Source of the DNA: Spirochaetales bacterium
Lineage (GTDB): Bacteria; Spirochaetota; Spirochaetia; SZUA-6; DRHE01
Assembly: GCA_016930895.1 (NCBI GenBank)
Contig: JAFGFV010000522.1
Coordinates: 1-6,059 of the forward strand
DNA length: 6,059 nt
Direction: 5' to 3'
Shown: one piece after another, positions 5,802-6,059 of the stretch
Position numbering within the stretch: position 1 is the stretch's first letter
Layout: every line of letters starts with the position of its first letter
Translations under genes and position numbers: made by a program
Notes under the pieces: generated by a model
What the model was told of the DNA's origin: nothing
Database searches by the model: none
What the model saw: only the letters and a program-made list of their open reading frames with translations

Positions 5802-6059
5802 ATGACGGGGTTTCTCGACCGGATCTCGGGGATGATAGCGGCGGCACCGGCCGCGGCGATCGGCGGAGCGTTCCTGTGGGGAATGGCCAGCGTGCTCTTC
5901 AGCCCCTGCCACCTCGTGAGCGTTCCGCTTCTGGTCGGGTACCTCAATCGAAAAAACGAGGAACGCCCGATGAGCGCCGCCGTGCTCTCGCTGCTCTTTG
6001 CGGCCGGGATCCTGGTGACCGTGGCGGCGATCGGCGTGGGTACCGCCCTGGCCGGCCGG
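5802..6059 (+). CDS. CcdA/DsbD-family transmembrane protein (5' part, runs off the window)
   Basis: The first 86 residues are present and the frame is open at the window end. Family members carry reducing equivalents from cytoplasmic thioredoxin across the membrane, using one cysteine in the first and one in the fourth transmembrane segment. Here the first segment (about 18-47) holds the family motif as FSPCHLVSVPLLVGYL (33-48), with redox cysteine C36 and the following proline P42. A second hydrophobic segment begins near 60 (VLSLLFAAGILVTVAAIG). The second cysteine would lie beyond the window. ATG at 5802 starts two bases after the thioredoxin stop, with AGGG overlapping the junction and AAAGGGG slightly further upstream. 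Position and family make it the likely electron donor of the lipoprotein before it. The His after C36 (PCHL) marks a CcdA branch distinct from classical PCVLP types. Confidence 0.85.
   Translation, partial: MTGFLDRISGMIAAAPAAAIGGAFLWGMASVLFSPCHLVSVPLLVGYLNRKNEERPMSAAVLSLLFAAGILVTVAAIGVGTALAGR

Overview
This is a high-GC bacterial window. It looks chromosomal and probably comes from a Gram-negative or deep-branching phylum. GTG starts are common, the genes sit in tightly coupled operons, and an extracytoplasmic thioredoxin is paired with a CcdA-type membrane reductant carrier. The sequence alone does not fix the taxon. I recognise no phage, insertion sequence, CRISPR array or RNA gene.

Positions 1-655 hold no gene I can support. 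They contain a diverged direct repeat (82-132 and 324-368), an 8-bp inverted repeat (305-339) and, just before the first gene, two adjacent palindromes (586-602 and 606-619) that look like a regulatory region.

Positions 656-4797 are one five-gene operon on the + strand: an ABC ATPase (656-1639), two ABC-2 permeases (1636-2403 and 2400-3086), a DesK/NarX-type sensor histidine kinase (3089-4192) and a LuxR/NarL-type response regulator (4189-4797). Three junctions overlap by 4 bases and the fourth has a 2-base gap, so the genes are probably translationally coupled. The gene content matches the LnrLMN exporter with the LnrJK two-component system of Bacillus (linearmycin resistance), but here the transporter genes come first. 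The likely role is a self-contained sense-and-export module for a membrane-active compound. The substrate is unknown.

Positions 4820-6059 hold a second unit. An ArsR/SmtB repressor (4820-5158, - strand) is divergent from a thioredoxin-fold lipoprotein (5344-5799) and a CcdA/DsbD-like membrane protein (5802 to the window end, incomplete). The intergenic region carries a near-consensus sigma-70 promoter whose -10 box lies exactly inside an inverted repeat. A near-copy of that repeat lies in front of arsR. The simplest model is one repressor controlling both directions. The induced genes would be a redox relay in which the CcdA-like protein passes electrons across the membrane to the anchored thioredoxin. 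The two units converge with only 22 bases between stop codons.

Most of the window consists of recognisable families. The least ordinary parts are the paired operators of the arsR-thioredoxin-ccdA unit and the promoter architecture of the ABC/two-component operon.
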